Below the pieces are notes generated by a model. That model did not search any database. It was not told where the DNA came from and saw only the letters and a program-made list of their open reading frames with translations. This document shows, in pieces, positions 12,178-23,490 of a stretch of 64,000 bases of DNA (position 1 is its first letter; each line of letters starts with the position of its first letter). Both the position numbers and the translations under genes were made by a program. This DNA comes from Pachyseris speciosa (lineage: Eukaryota > Cnidaria > Anthozoa > Scleractinia > Pachyseridae), in assembly GCA_016490735.1 (NCBI GenBank), contig JAEMWC010000241.1, positions 582,001 through 646,000 on the forward strand, written 5' to 3'.

Positions 12178-12371
12178 TAAATGTTTTTCAAAATTCCAAG
12201 ACAATCACGTCTCCTGAGGTATGTAAATATTGGGGAAACTTCAACCAATTACTGTTCACCGTTCCCACGGTAATGCACGTGCATTTGATTCTGCTGATGC
12301 TGTCCCAAATTATGTTTCCTGTCGCAATTACCAAAATGTTCTTTGAAGAAAAAGATTGAGGAGAGAAAAAA

Positions 12372-12634
12372 AGGCTAACCAGGGGGATTGTAAAATCAGT
12401 CAAGCAAACTTGAGGAATTTCCCCGGGGGTTGGGGAATCTCTCAAGACAAAGCCCACTGGGTGAGGTGCGTTTCAAACTTGTGAATTTCCCGACCCCTAA
12501 TCTGTGATGTAAAACAATGTCAAGATTTTCCCCTACCCTCAGGCAAAGAATCACATTCATCTCCTTATTGTCCCCCACATGTCTCCCTGGTAGGCCCGGG
12601 AGTCGACCCCACTGGAAAGCCAATGACATGTGCA
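12372..12634. mobile_element. Truncated copy of the 329-bp MITE family
   Basis: It shares the ggggaatttccccgggggt, tcccctaccctcagg and gtcgaccccac blocks with the complete element at 13,354-13,682, in opposite orientation. It keeps the gacatgtgca end but begins inside the element at the other side (ggctaaccaggggg). Confidence 0.6.
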
Positions 12635-13195
12635 TAAACTTTACACTGTCGACGGTTCCAACGACGGGAAAACATGAGGCCTTAAGTATTAAAATAATTA
12701 CGTTTCATATCGTAAAGGCTACGGGCAGGTGTATTACATGCTTGGATGCTACACTATTTCAAGCTGGTTTGGATTCTTCAGTCATCGCTGGTTCACGCAA
12801 AAGCGACAGAAGCTGGGACCCAGTTCGCTGGATGATCTGCACGGAATAGGACCATAGCCTCTTGATAGCTGCCCAAAAGTTGTATTTATACGGCATTCTG
12901 GTTTTCGTGATTCCAGTCTACCACGAGTCTGTTTAACACTGAAAATTTTGAGCGAACCGCCACCAAGAGAGTCGTTGGTATGACAGGGAGTGTTGATGGA
13001 AAACGTTCAGTTTACACAGGATGAACTGAGTTAAAAAAAAAAAAAACGACCGCCGGGAGGCCATAGGGTGGGCCATGACAACAGCCGCCTTTTGCACATT
13101 GTTTTGTACCTAGTCTGCAGCCTTCAGTCCTCATTTTATACTTAGTCCGCCTTTTATACCCAGTCCGCAGTCCACAGTCTTCCTTTTATACTGAC

Positions 13196-13880
13196 CGGTT
13201 GAATGACTCTTTGAATGGTGAATGATGCGTTGAATGTTGAATGAATAGTTGAATGTTGAATGATGTGTTGAATGTTGAATGAATAGTTGAATGTTGAATG
13301 ATGCGTTGAATGTTGAATGAATAGTTGAATATTAAATCAATCGTTGAATGTTATGCACATGTCATCGGCTTCCCCGTGGGGTCGACCCCCGGGACAACCA
13401 GGGAGATATGTGGGGGAATACAAGGAGATGAATGGGATTCTTTCCCCGAGGGTAGGGGAAAATCTTAGCATTGTTTTACGATTAATGATGTAGGTGGGGG
13501 AATTCACAAGTTTGAAAAGGATGTCACGGGGATTTTCAGCTGAGAAACACCTCACCCAGGGGACTTTGACTTGAGAGATTCCCCGACCCCCCGGGGAAAT
13601 TCCCCAAGTTTGCTTGACTGATTTTACAATCCCCCTGGTTAGCCCGGGGGTCGACCCCACGGGGAAGCCGATGACATGTGCATTAAATCAATAGTTGAAT
13701 GTTGAATGATGCGTTAAATGTTGAATGAATAGTTGAATGTTGAATGATGTGTTGAATGTTGAATGACTAGTTAAATGTTGAATAAATAGTTGAATGTTGA
13801 ATGATGTGTTGAAGGTTGAATAAAAGTTGAATATTAAACCAATAGTTGAACACAAAATACATAACTGAATATAAAATTAG
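13196..13880. repeat. Right minisatellite array (gttgaat units), interrupted by a MITE
   Basis: This is the inverse of the left array: gttgaatgttgaatga units run from 13,196 to 13,350 and 13,686 to 13,880. The gap is a complete MITE. Confidence 0.85.
13354..13682. mobile_element. 329-bp MITE, TTA target duplication
   Basis: TTA at 13,351-13,353 and 13,683-13,685 flanks ends tgcacatgtcatcggcttcc and its near-exact inverse. The GC-rich interior contrasts strongly with the AT-rich minisatellite it inserted into. It is PIF/Harbinger-like by target length; no coding capacity. Confidence 0.8.
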
Positions 13881-14720
13881 ATGAGTTGAATATTGCTACA
13901 TTTGGCTTGCCATATAAGAGAAAGGTTAGGAAAATTAGATCCTCAGAACACTACCTTAAGATGGGGTGCTGTTGTGGCACGCAGGAAATACCAGGTGCCT
14001 TGGCCAAATTCACTTTGGCATCTTGATGGCCACCATTCCCTGATCCGTTGGAAACTTGTCATTCATGGTTGCATAGACGGATTTTCTAGAAGAATGTTTT
14101 TTAGATGCAGTGCCAACAATAAAGCAGAAACAGTTTTTGAATTGTTTCTGAATGCTGTTAGGAGTGATGGGGACCTTTGGCCATCAAGAATAAGAGTAGA
14201 TTATGGTGTTGAGAACGTCCTAGTCTGTGACGCAATGGTACAAACTAGAGGGGAAGGGAGGGGCAGCTTCATTGCAGGCCCATCAACACATAACCAACGA
14301 ATTGAAAGATTCTGGAGGGATGTTTTCCACTGTGTTTCCCACCTGTACTACTATACCTTTTATGCCATGGAGTTGTCAGGCATCCTGAACCCTGATGATC
14401 CAGTGCATCTATTCACGTTACACTTGGTGTTTTTACCTAGAATCAACCAAGCTCTTTGCCAGTTCACTGAAGCTTTTAACCACCACAATGTAAGAACTGA
14501 AAGAAACTGGTCACCCAATCAAATGTGGCTGAATTGTATGATGCACCATGACAACCCTCTTTCCAATGGAGAAGTTGATGAAGAGCCATATGATTTTTTG
14601 AATACTACAGCAATGATCCATATGGTCCAACTCCGTTGGATAGTGATAATAATTTTTGGAAAGAGTGGATCCTTTAATGGAATCAAGTCATATGGGAAGA
14701 CATCTTTCAAGAGGCTCTAG

Positions 14721-15295
14721 AACTAGTATCAATTAAACTTGGACAACTGGCAGTTTCTTAACGCTATACGGACCAGAGGTGGGAACAGAACATTATTCTC
14801 ATTAACTGTTGACAATGTATTAAGCCCTGGCCAAACGAACTCGCAAGTAGATGCAAGTTTTGAACATAAAACTTACCACAGGCAGTCACAGGTAGTCCAG
14901 CAGATGCAATACTGTTAGTAGTGCAGAGCATTGGGGTATAAAAGATTAAAATTATCTATCATTTAAAGTATTGACTATTTATGTGGAAAAGTAACAATTC
15001 ACAAAATATATTGTAAAAAGGATTACGAGATCACATTATGTCAAACTGGCATCATAGCACTGTTAATAAGAACTAAAACTTCAAATGAATGTATTTTACC
15101 TTCAGTTCCTCCAAACACATCAAAAATAACCACCAAAAATGTGTATGATGACGTCACAGTCAATTAGTAATAAACAACACTCAAAAATCTCAGTATCTTT
15201 AAATAGACAGTTTTATTGTCAGAGACTAAATATATAATTAAGTTGATAGTGGGTCCCTCCACAGTAGAGGAGGGCAGGAGGCAAGAGGCAGGAGG
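14721..15295. other. No gene seen
   Basis: AT-rich sequence downstream of the integrase remnant. It may include the 3' end of that element, but no terminal repeat was identified. Confidence 0.4.
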
Positions 15296-15296
15296 G

Positions 15297-15466
15297 GAGC
15301 AGGGATGGCGCAGTGGTGAGAGCACTCGCCTTCCACCAATGTGGCCCAGGTTCGATTCCCGGACTCGGCGTCATATGTGGGTTGAGTTTGTTGTTGGTTC
15401 TTTTCTCTGCTCCGAGAGGTTTTTCTCCGGGTACTCCGCTTTTCCGCTCTCCTCAAAAACCAACAC

Positions 15467-15497
<31 letters not shown>

Positions 15498-15585
15498 AGC
15501 GTTTATTACATGAGCCCCCGGCTCGGGAGATTGGGCAACCACTCCCCGCGTTATCGAGCTTAAATAAATTACTAAATTACTTTAC
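15297..15585 (+). mobile_element. tRNA-derived SINE
   Basis: The head contains a pol III A box (tggcgcagtggtgagag, 15,306-15,322) and B box (ggttcgattcc, 15,349-15,359) at tRNA-like spacing. A body of about 200 bp follows with no coding capacity and ends in an A/T-rich tail near aaataaattactaaatt. The internal promoter would be transcribed by RNA polymerase III and mobilised by a partner LINE. Confidence 0.85.
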
Positions 15586-16439
15586 TGCCTGGTCTATGAC
15601 ATGTCCAGAAAGCTCAGTCCAGATGGGTTTGATTCATCCCTTAAGGTGTAAGATGTAGGCAGCCAGCCAGGTATTCTGGGAAGAGGGATTTGGAGGGCTT
15701 ACTTCATAATGGATCTCACCCTTGCAATTACTAAGTGAATTCATTTCTGTATGATTTTTATTTTCAAACATGAAACCTCAAAATATACTTAAATGATAGC
15801 AAGTCTAACTTCCTATAAACCTATCAACAGGGATCGAAGTTTTTCATTCTGCCATTCACACTATTCTGCAAACTCATATTTTTCATCAGCTTGCTGTTAA
15901 TTAATAATGTTAATTTTCCTGCTGTGGGTCAAAATTACTGTCTTATTTTGGCAGTATCCCTAAAAAATTCACAAGCTGAAGGAATTTTTGATGTCACAGA
16001 ATATTGAGAACTATTACTTCTTAATATAAGGTAACTATACAATAAAGAATAAAGAAATTTCCTTAGCTAAGAAGTACTTAAATAGTCCAAATTGGCAGAA
16101 CCAAACCTCTAAAGGCTATGAAAGTTATAACACTGTTTCCTTTTTCCAAGGTAACAAAGTTAAAATAAGTGTTTATATAATGTCATACTTAACACATTCC
16201 TTGAACGATGTTTCCTTATAAATGCACAGCTGACTATTTAAAAAAAAGCATAAGTGCTGAAAAATTCTAATCATAATATCTCTAATAAGTATTTTCAACC
16301 TATACTCAACCCATGAACCAATCAGTAATGGCAATTTTCTAATTCAGCTGTGTATTTATACAAAAGCAAACATGTGCATTTCACTTCAATGTCAACTGTA
16401 ACAAAACATTCCATTTGTCTTTTTGGTGGATACACGATT
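15586..16439. other. No gene seen
   Basis: AT-rich sequence between the SINE and the HECT pseudogene. No repeat structure or open frame of note. Confidence 0.4.
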
Positions 16440-18017
16440 AAGTCCCAGTACATATGATTCCCAAGTTAGTATTTGTAAAGGCCAGATCATAAACTGCAAA
16501 GAGATTTTCCTCTGAGGGTACGATCCCAGTAGTGGGCCTCTTAGGAGGACCAAATTGTTGCTACAGGTGTGCGCAGTAGGTATGAAGAAGAAGTCATCAT
16601 GTCCTGATGCCTTAAGATAAATGGAAAGGTTTTTATGAAAGTTGTAATTACTTAAATAGCAACTGAAGATCACAGTCTTAATATAGAATACGGCCTGTTC
16701 ATTATTTATGATGAATCAGACAAAAAGGTTCATTAGTTTCCCTCGTCATTTGCTTGTCCATTGACAAAAGTAATAGTTGGATGCTTAGTGAAGCCAAGAA
16801 CAGGCTCTTCTGCTGCACCAGTGACAAAGATTAAGATAGAGCTCAAAGTCACTGGAGGTCGCCTTCCACTGGCCACTTGTCTGATGTACTTAATGAAGAG
16901 GCTATACACCTCCTTTTCTTTTGAGTAAGCAGTAGAACCCTCTGGTGCGAACACTGGATTTAGAAGCTGAACGAGGATCCTTGCAGTCAAACACACATTA
17001 CTGGGTCTGAGAAGATGAGGAAGTATTGGCTTGCTCTGGAAGATCCTTATCAATCCAAACTTGTTCAGCCCTTTCTGAAGGTTTGTGACACAGATGTTCA
17101 TACTTGGCTGTATGAGTGAGTTAACAATGTCTAAAGGTAGGATTGTTGGCATTTGACCATTCTGCAACAAAGCAATGGCCATCATCACTCCTCAATAGAA
17201 ATAATCATCTGCAAGGAACTCTCTAAGACCCTTATCGCAGTACTTCTCTTTCATTGCAGAATTTACCAGGCGAATCCACTCTTTGCGGGGACCCCCATAA
17301 TCTTTTGCCACCTCTCCCATAAAATCAACTTCAAAAGTTGTACAGAAATCCTTGATGGATTCTAGTTCAGCAAATGTTGTTTGCAAAACGTTTTCAAGAT
17401 CTACGCAAATGTAATTTGTGGCATTTTTAGAGTCACCAGGGTCAGGCACATTATCTTCATCAACATCTAATTTTCTTCCCTTAATCAGATGTTCTTGAAG
17501 ATTTCCACAGGATCTGTTAAATCTTTTGCATTAATTTCATCAATTAATCCATCATAAGGATTCACGTCAGTAGCTGTATCGATAGGCATGTCAGGCTCAC
17601 AAGGTTTGTTGGTAGTTAGAATCTCATTGGTTGGCTCAGCTGTGTGTTCCAATGGTGCAACAGTCAGTACAGTCTCATCAGTCCTGGCACTGTTGTTGGC
17701 CGATGAGAAAGGGCTAACGAGTAACATCTGATCAGAATCATCATCGCTTTCTTCATAAAAACACTCGGAAAAATTTCCATAGCCCCATACATTAATTATA
17801 CATTCTATCTCATTAATTATGTATGCGCTTCATTGTCTTTTAAGACAATGATTTATTCCCTAGGGTTTCGCATATATACATTGCTAATTATTACTTACTG
17901 TAGTAATAAAAGAGGATTCAATTAACCGTGTCGTCTGTCCCACATTCCTCCTTTCCCCACATATATTTCCGCTATTTTTCTATTCCAAGGCCTCATTTTT
18001 TTCTCTCTCTCTTTTTA

Positions 18018-18116
18018 TTTCTTTGACTGCTCTGAACCGTGGGCTCTTAACCGTCGCTCTACGCGGCTCGACTTTCTGTTTACCAGTCCGTCATCTTACC
18101 ACTGCGCTACACAAAC
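18018..18116 (-). repeat. tRNA-like or SINE-head remnant
   Basis: The minus strand contains an A-box-like gtagcgcagtggtaaga. About 65 bp on it has only a partial B box (ggttcagagc). It is too degenerate to be called a tRNA gene. Confidence 0.25.
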
Positions 18117-18341
18117 CAGTTGCAAGGTACTCGTCAATAACTTAGTTTTTATATTACCTATTCATGGAAAGAAATCTTCATAACAATATACACAAAAGAA
18201 ATGCACGAGAGACCTACTTTGCACAAACGAATGCGTTTCCTCTTCCCTTTGATTGGTCCATTTAGATATATAAAAAAGCAAATTAGGAATATTTATTTCC
18301 GTTCTGTTGTATACCAAAACGACGTGTTTTGACGCGCGAAA

Positions 18342-18620
18342 ATGGCCCAAATGAACTTGATCGCTCTCACGAAGATCCTTCAGGATCACGACTGGTTCAT
18401 AGACTGGTGCAAGGAACAGAACTTGTTCGATAAAAGGTCCTCAACCTGGGTGCAGCAACGCATTCAGCTGGACAAGAGCTTCATTGCAAGAAGGGTATGA
18501 GTGGCGATGCTCGAAGAGTGGTTGCGATGGAATGGCATCAATCATGGTTTTATGGTAGCAAGCTTTTCATCAAAAAGTATTAGCCCCAACACACACTTAG
18601 GCGCACAAATTTACCACAAC
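18342..18620 (+). pseudogene. Merlin/IS1595-like transposase N-terminal remnant
   Basis: ATG at 18,342 reads MAQMNLIALTKILQDHDWFI then DWCKEQNLF. After a frame change near 18,440, the reading resumes as a zinc-ribbon-like GCSNAFSWTRASL followed by GYEWRCSKSGCDG. The pattern of an N-terminal helix plus a Cys-x2-Cys ribbon resembles ISXO2/IS1595-type (Merlin) transposases. No catalytic DDE region was found, so it is only a relic. The family call is from pattern memory. Confidence 0.4.
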
Positions 18621-20050
18621 TCAAGCAGTGTACGAAGGCTCACTTGAGGAACAAACCATGCCAACAACAGCCTAAACTTCTAAGAACCAGACACTGGTGC
18701 CCGTGCACGGGGCATTGAAAATACATGGTGAGAAGTAAAGCGAGGTTTATGTTGAACAGGAACATCCCAAAAACTTTAGGGCGGCCTACAGGAATACATG
18801 TGGCGTCTGCACTACAGCAAAGAATCGGCAAAGAACACTTTGGAAAAATTCTTATGCATATCGCTGACCTCTACGAAGTCCGCAAAGTTCCGAACGCACC
18901 AGTAGACAGTCTATACTCCCTTCGTGATCCGCTTTTCGAAAGAAAGGGCAAAATTATATTTTCCTCAAAAGCAACTTAAGTCATGAGCTCCAGCAAAATT
19001 TCGACAAGGATAGCAAAGAACGAGCTACACCAGGTAAGAAAATAATTTTATTTTCAAACATTTTGTCTGCAAAATGCAACGGATTGACGATAGCCATACA
19101 GCGATTTAACCGCTAACCCTGCTGCTAAAATTTTTTGAAACACCTACATTGCACAGCAAAACTGAATTACTTTAAAACTCCGAAAGAAAAACTAGCAAGA
19201 TATACTTAAAATTAGGGCTTTCGAAGGAAAACGTGCCAAAAGTTTCCTGTTTCCAACTTCTGAAAAAAAGCTTCTGAAACAAAGAGCCCAAGTCCCCATT
19301 GGCTTACCATTGCTACCGCTATAGAATGTTTTCTTAGAATGTATAATTAATATTAATTAATAATTAATAATTTAATGTATAATTAATGTATGGGGCTGTG
19401 CGGAAATCTTGCCAAACACTCGAATCCTTCTTTGACTTTCACGTACAGCAGCCCTTGCCCAGCCATTTTCTTCACCACAGAGTAATATACTCGGTACCAG
19501 GACCAAGCTCGAGCCTTGATATTTTCTTTTGACGCACTTTTACGAATTTGAAGTCATTTGCTGCTATGATGGGAAATTTCTTGCCGACAGATTCTTTGAT
19601 AGCATTTCTGACAGACTTTTCATCGTCTTCCTCGTCCAGCATTATCATACCATTGGCAATGACTCAGTCCCATTTAAGTGATGCTCTTCGCCGAGATCTT
19701 CGTCGCTCGAATCACCGAAGCACTTTAGTAAAGCAAATTCTAGCGCCTTCTTCTTTCTAGTAACTTGTTTTGCTTGAGTCTTACTTCAATTGTTAAAAGG
19801 GGCAGCAGCTCATAGCCTCTCTGAACGATTCAGACAACGATAGGTCCCATTAGCTGTACTGTTTCTGATCATGTTTCTAGCATGATCTAGTGCTCTCTGT
19901 ACTGAAGAATTGGAACTTGAAGCCTGAGTAGTATTGGAACTTGAAGCCTGATTGTTGGAACCTGAAGCCTGTTGCATCTGGGAATTTGCTGTCGATGCCG
20001 CTTCCCGAAGGATATTCGAAGCATTTTCCAACATTTGAGCAACACGATGA

Positions 20051-20119
20051 ATTCTGCCTCGTCATCATGCGCACTACGAAGTCACGTGAGAAAGCACCAG
20101 CCGCCCAAGTGGTCAGTGC
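20051..20119 (+). repeat. DIRS left inverted terminal repeat
   Basis: It pairs with 24,569-24,635. The inner half (cacgtgagaaagcaccagcc and onward to ggtcagt) is identical in the right repeat; the outer half is diverged. Confidence 0.9.
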
Positions 20120-20278
20120 ACTTCCCGCCTTTGCTCGAGTCGGTCAGAAAAAGAAAGGTTAGCGTTTAAACGGTAAAGTTTCCGCACAACAACTGATAAC
20201 TGTGTCGTCAGCACCGAAGCAGTAATCTGCTAGGTTTTGCTGGAAGCTAGACGCTTGATCAACAAAGTTTGCGGAAGA

Positions 20279-21421
20279 ATGAGCGAACTGTCGAATGGCG
20301 CGGCGCCAAACGCCATGCCCGGCGAATCTGCCATTTTGTCGGCAATCAGTACCATGAGTGATCTGTTGGTTTCTTCTCTTGCTTCATTGAAAACTTCAAT
20401 GACCGAATCCTTCGGGGAAATGAAGGAATCCATTGACCAACTCGTAATCGAGGAAGGTCGTTTAGATTTGGAGGAAAATGCAGAACAGCCTCCTAACACG
20501 GCTGAACGAGCCCAACAAGCGGACAATAACCAGCAATCTGGGCCCGCTGAGACAAGCACTGCTGATAAAAGCCAGAAATATGCAACAAGTATTGAGCAGA
20601 GCATCAACGCTCTGATAATTCAGAGCTCCGAGTCACAGAATACTAGTGGCTGTGGCGAAATCGACCTTCTGTCAGGCATTGCAAACGACCTCAAACTTGA
20701 TCAAAAGAAGGCTCCCGCTGTAAACGAGCAGATTGCCAAAATTGTCCATGGTCTCATGAGAGAAAAGCTCTCGGATGAGGTCCTGACTGAGACACAGAAT
20801 CGCTATAACAGGCCAGAAAATTGCGAATGTCTCACAAGCACAAAGGTCAACCACCTGATTTGGGATAAACTCAAATCTGACACGAGGTCTAATGACATCA
20901 AGTTACAACGAGTGCAATCCAATCTTGTCAAAGGGATTATCCCCGCAATAGTTTCTATCGTTCAGAAGCTTGTGGATGCACGGGAAAAAGTCCCCAAAGA
21001 TGTCTTGGATGTTCCAGAATTAATAAGAGCTGCCACAGATGCTATAGCTCTGATAGGTGCCACTAACTTCGAGTTAAATATGCGGCGTAGGGACAATGTC
21101 AAGCCCGAGCTGAATGAAGATTACAAACATCTGTGCTCCAGCTCAGTCCCATTCACGGACTTCTTGTTTGGCAATGATTCTGACTTGTCTAAACAACTGA
21201 AAGACCTCGCAGAAGCGACCAAAGTTAGCAAAAAATTAAACCCTAAAACGGAAGCCCACAAAAGCCAGGGATACAGAGGATACAAGTACGCAAAATCCAA
21301 AGGTTTTGGCTACAAGTACACCGCCCGAGGTCAAGGCAACAATTCCAATAAACAGTTAAACTTGAAAAGGCCCGGCTCCCCATATCACAAGAAAGACGAG
21401 GGGAGGAGGTCAAACAAATAG
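20279..21421 (+). CDS. DIRS ORF1, Gag-like protein
   Basis: The frame opens from ATG at 20,279 (MSELSNGAAPNAMPGESAI) and gives about 380 residues; an upstream TTG extends it slightly but ATG is preferred. No enzymatic motif is seen. The N-terminal third is acidic and Ser/Ala-rich with a Met/Leu/Ser helix-like region, a glutamine/asparagine-rich stretch follows, and the C-terminal 70 residues are strongly basic with Gly/Tyr/Lys repeats (GYRGYKYAKSKGFGYKY), suited to nucleic-acid binding. Position, size and basic tail match ORF1 of DIRS elements, the putative structural protein that packages element RNA. The next frame is in the -1 phase and already open across this stop, so RT could be made by frameshifting, splicing or separate initiation. 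Confidence 0.85.
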   Translation: MSELSNGAAPNAMPGESAILSAISTMSDLLVSSLASLKTSMTESFGEMKESIDQLVIEEGRLDLEENAEQPPNTAERAQQADNNQQSGPAETSTADKSQKYATSIEQSINALIIQSSESQNTSGCGEIDLLSGIANDLKLDQKKAPAVNEQIAKIVHGLMREKLSDEVLTETQNRYNRPENCECLTSTKVNHLIWDKLKSDTRSNDIKLQRVQSNLVKGIIPAIVSIVQKLVDAREKVPKDVLDVPELIRAATDAIALIGATNFELNMRRRDNVKPELNEDYKHLCSSSVPFTDFLFGNDSDLSKQLKDLAEATKVSKKLNPKTEAHKSQGYRGYKYAKSKGFGYKYTARGQGNNSNKQLNLKRPGSPYHKKDEGRRSNK

Positions 21422-21480
21422 GGCCAGAAAACCCCTCTAATGAGGTAAGCGATACACTTAGTTGTTCACATGCTGGTAGA

Positions 21481-23490
21481 TTGCAACAATTTGCCCCCGC
21501 ATGGAAAGAAATTACTGATGACCCAGAAGTCTTAGACTGGGTTGAACACTGTCACATAGAGTTCATAAACGGTGTACCTCCGTTACAGAAACCTGGCTAT
21601 AAGATCATTAAATTTAATGATACAGAATCTGCTATCATAGATTCTGAAATTATCAAGCTCCTTAGTAAAGGGGTTATTGTGGAGTCAACTCACTCCCAGG
21701 AAGAATTTGTCTCATCAATCTTCCTTAGACCTAAAAAGAATGGAGTAGACTATAGGATGATCCTTAATTTAAAGGAGTTTAACAGCTTTATTGTTTATCG
21801 GCACTTCAAAATGGACTCACTTAAATCTGTGACAGATATTATGACTCAAGGGTGCTTTATGGCATCCGTGGACATAAAGGATGCCTATTATACTGTACCA
21901 GTTGCAGTAGGACATCAAAAATACCTCAAATTTATGTGGAGGGACAAATTGTATCAATATACCTGCTTACCTAATGGGCTGGCATCAGCACCACGAATAT
22001 TTACGAAACTCTTAAAACCAGTGTTTAGTTTATTGAGACGAAAAGGCTACTTATCTTCATCATATATAGATGACTGCTATCTTCAAGGAGCGTCATATGG
22101 GGAATGTTATGAAAATGTACAAGCAACTGTCTTGTTATTACAGGAACTTGGGTTTCCTATTCACAATGAAAAATCGGTGCTTATACCGTCTCAGATTTTG
22201 ACATTCTTGGGATTTATACTTAACTCAGTCACAATGACAGTCCAACTTACTGAAAGCCGGAAGGAGAAACTGAAAAATGCATGTCTAAATCTTGTCAGCA
22301 AAGACCAATGCACAATCCAACATTTGGCAGAGGTCATAGGGCTTATAGTGTCGAGTTTTCCAGGGGTCGAGCATGGCCCTCTCCACTATCGTAGTCTGGA
22401 AAGAGACAAATCTTGTGCCTTGAGGGAGAACAAAGGCAATTTTGGGGCTTCTATGATCCTTTCCCAAGGTTCTAGGGTAGAACTAAATTGGTGGATATTT
22501 AATGTTGATACTACATGCAAAGTTATTTCTCATGGAGAACCTGACCTCTTCATTCAAACAGATGCTTCGTCCCATGGCTGGGGAGGTGTTCGGGGAGAGG
22601 AGAAAACAGGGGGGAGATGGAATCAACAGGAAGCATCGCATCACATTAATTATCTGGAATTATTGGCTGTATTCTTGACTCTGAAGGCCTTATGTGGCAA
22701 ATGTACAAATTTGCACATTCGGGTCCAATGTGACAACACTACAGCTGTTTGTTATATCAATAATAGGGGTGGTTCAAAGTCCCTTGACTGTCACACTGTC
22801 ACTAGACAAATATGGAATTATTGTGTTGAACGCAATATCTGGTTAAGTGCCACACACTTGCCAGGATGCGAGAACACTGAAGCAGATATAGAATCCCGGC
22901 AATTTAATGACCGCACTGAATGGAAGTTAGAGTCCAAGATGTACCATTTGATCACCATGAGGTTTGGTCAGCCCTACATTGACCTGTTTGCATCACGTTT
23001 AAATAAACAATGTCCAGTCTATGCTTCCTGGAGACCTGATCCAGATGCAATGTTTGTTGATGCATTCTCTGCTAATTGGAATAATTTTTTCTTTTACGCA
23101 TTTCCTCCCTTTAGCCTGATTGGGAGATGTCTGGAAAAAATTCAAGTAAACAAAGCAGAGGGAATACTGGTAGTACCTTTCTGGACATTTCAAAGCTGGT
23201 ACCCAAAACTTCTAAGACTACTAGTGGCCCCGCCATTGGTGATCAGCCACAAGGAAACACTGCTGACACTTCCAGGGTGCCAGAAACTTCACCCACTGAG
23301 GAAAAAGTTGAATCTGTTAGCGTGTCATTTATGCGGCGACTCTATCAAAACAGAGGCTTTTCTGAGAAAGCAACCAACATTGTCCTACAATCCTGGCGCC
23401 AGTCATCACAAAAGCAGTATGATGCACACATCAAGAAATGGCTTCTCTTCTGTACTAAACGGCAGACTGATCCAATTTGCCCAAGTATAA
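21481..23490 (+). CDS. DIRS ORF2, reverse transcriptase / RNase H
   Basis: About 670 residues. The RT palm has KKNGVDYRMILNLKEFN, the first Asp in FMASVDIKDAYYTVPV, LPNGLASAPRIFTKLLKP and the catalytic YIDD box (SSSYIDDCYLQG). RNase H follows with FIQTDASSHGWGG, the Glu in NYLELLAVFLTL, and QCDNTTAVCYINNRGG. After it comes the segment conserved in DIRS polyproteins, PYIDLFASRLNKQCP to YAFPPFSLIGRCL. The frame is open upstream to the Gag region, so the exact start is uncertain; 21,481 is a TTG. The last 360 bases overlap the recombinase frame. Function: copies element RNA into cDNA, leading to a circular intermediate. Confidence 0.95.
   Translation: MQQFAPAWKEITDDPEVLDWVEHCHIEFINGVPPLQKPGYKIIKFNDTESAIIDSEIIKLLSKGVIVESTHSQEEFVSSIFLRPKKNGVDYRMILNLKEFNSFIVYRHFKMDSLKSVTDIMTQGCFMASVDIKDAYYTVPVAVGHQKYLKFMWRDKLYQYTCLPNGLASAPRIFTKLLKPVFSLLRRKGYLSSSYIDDCYLQGASYGECYENVQATVLLLQELGFPIHNEKSVLIPSQILTFLGFILNSVTMTVQLTESRKEKLKNACLNLVSKDQCTIQHLAEVIGLIVSSFPGVEHGPLHYRSLERDKSCALRENKGNFGASMILSQGSRVELNWWIFNVDTTCKVISHGEPDLFIQTDASSHGWGGVRGEEKTGGRWNQQEASHHINYLELLAVFLTLKALCGKCTNLHIRVQCDNTTAVCYINNRGGSKSLDCHTVTRQIWNYCVERNIWLSATHLPGCENTEADIESRQFNDRTEWKLESKMYHLITMRFGQPYIDLFASRLNKQCPVYASWRPDPDAMFVDAFSANWNNFFFYAFPPFSLIGRCLEKIQVNKAEGILVVPFWTFQSWYPKLLRLLVAPPLVISHKETLLTLPGCQKLHPLRKKLNLLACHLCGDSIKTEAFLRKQPTLSYNPGASHHKSSMMHTSRNGFSSVLNGRLIQFAQV

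Larger units (their letters stand above)
10565..13914. mobile_element. Non-autonomous IS3EU-like foldback with minisatellite arms
   Basis: It begins tatggcaagccaaatg and ends in its inverse, catttggcttgccata. Flanking 6-mers are TAAAAG (10,559-10,564) and TAAGAG (13,915-13,920), a 6-bp duplication with one change. Each arm carries an array of 'attcaacattcaac'-type units and then unique sequence; mirrored blocks reach inward to about 11,790 and 12,910. No transposase frame is present. The same TATGGCAAGCC ends bound the element at 38,855-40,774, which does carry the integrase, so the two belong to one family. Confidence 0.8.
10518..14720 (+). pseudogene. IS3-like integrase transposase, split by an insertion
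   Basis: The 5' piece (about 10,518-10,564, peptide YFKSIGLRIQCRRVK) and the 3' piece (13,921 onward, peptide ERLGKLDPQNTTLRWG) join in frame once the 3.35 kb element between them and one 6-bp duplication are removed. The 3' piece has an rve/DDE integrase core: WHLDGHHSLIRWK with the first Asp, IHGCIDGFSR, RVDYGVEN with the second Asp, and HNQRIERFWRDV with the Glu. A frameshift in a T6 run at about 14,592 moves the C-terminus into another frame, where YYSNDPYGPTPLDSDNN continues. Size and motifs match the integrase-like transposases that Repbase calls IS3EU; that family name is my inference. The copy is inactivated. Confidence 0.7.
17783..19396. mobile_element. 1.6 kb TIR element inserted in the HECT pseudogene
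   Basis: It begins ccccatacattaattatac and ends with the inverse gtataattaatgtatgggg. On the minus strand, the host frame before it (ARFPHS) and after it (YGNFSECFYEESDDDSDQ) join in phase if it is removed. No target duplication was found. It holds remnants of a Merlin-like transposase and an unrecognised 84-codon frame (18,725-18,979, containing GRPTGIHVASALQQRIGKEH). Confidence 0.6.

Noticed and set aside
18018..18116. Functional tRNA gene on the minus strand
   Set aside because: A box is good, but the B box and acceptor-stem pairing are not; at best a remnant, listed as such.
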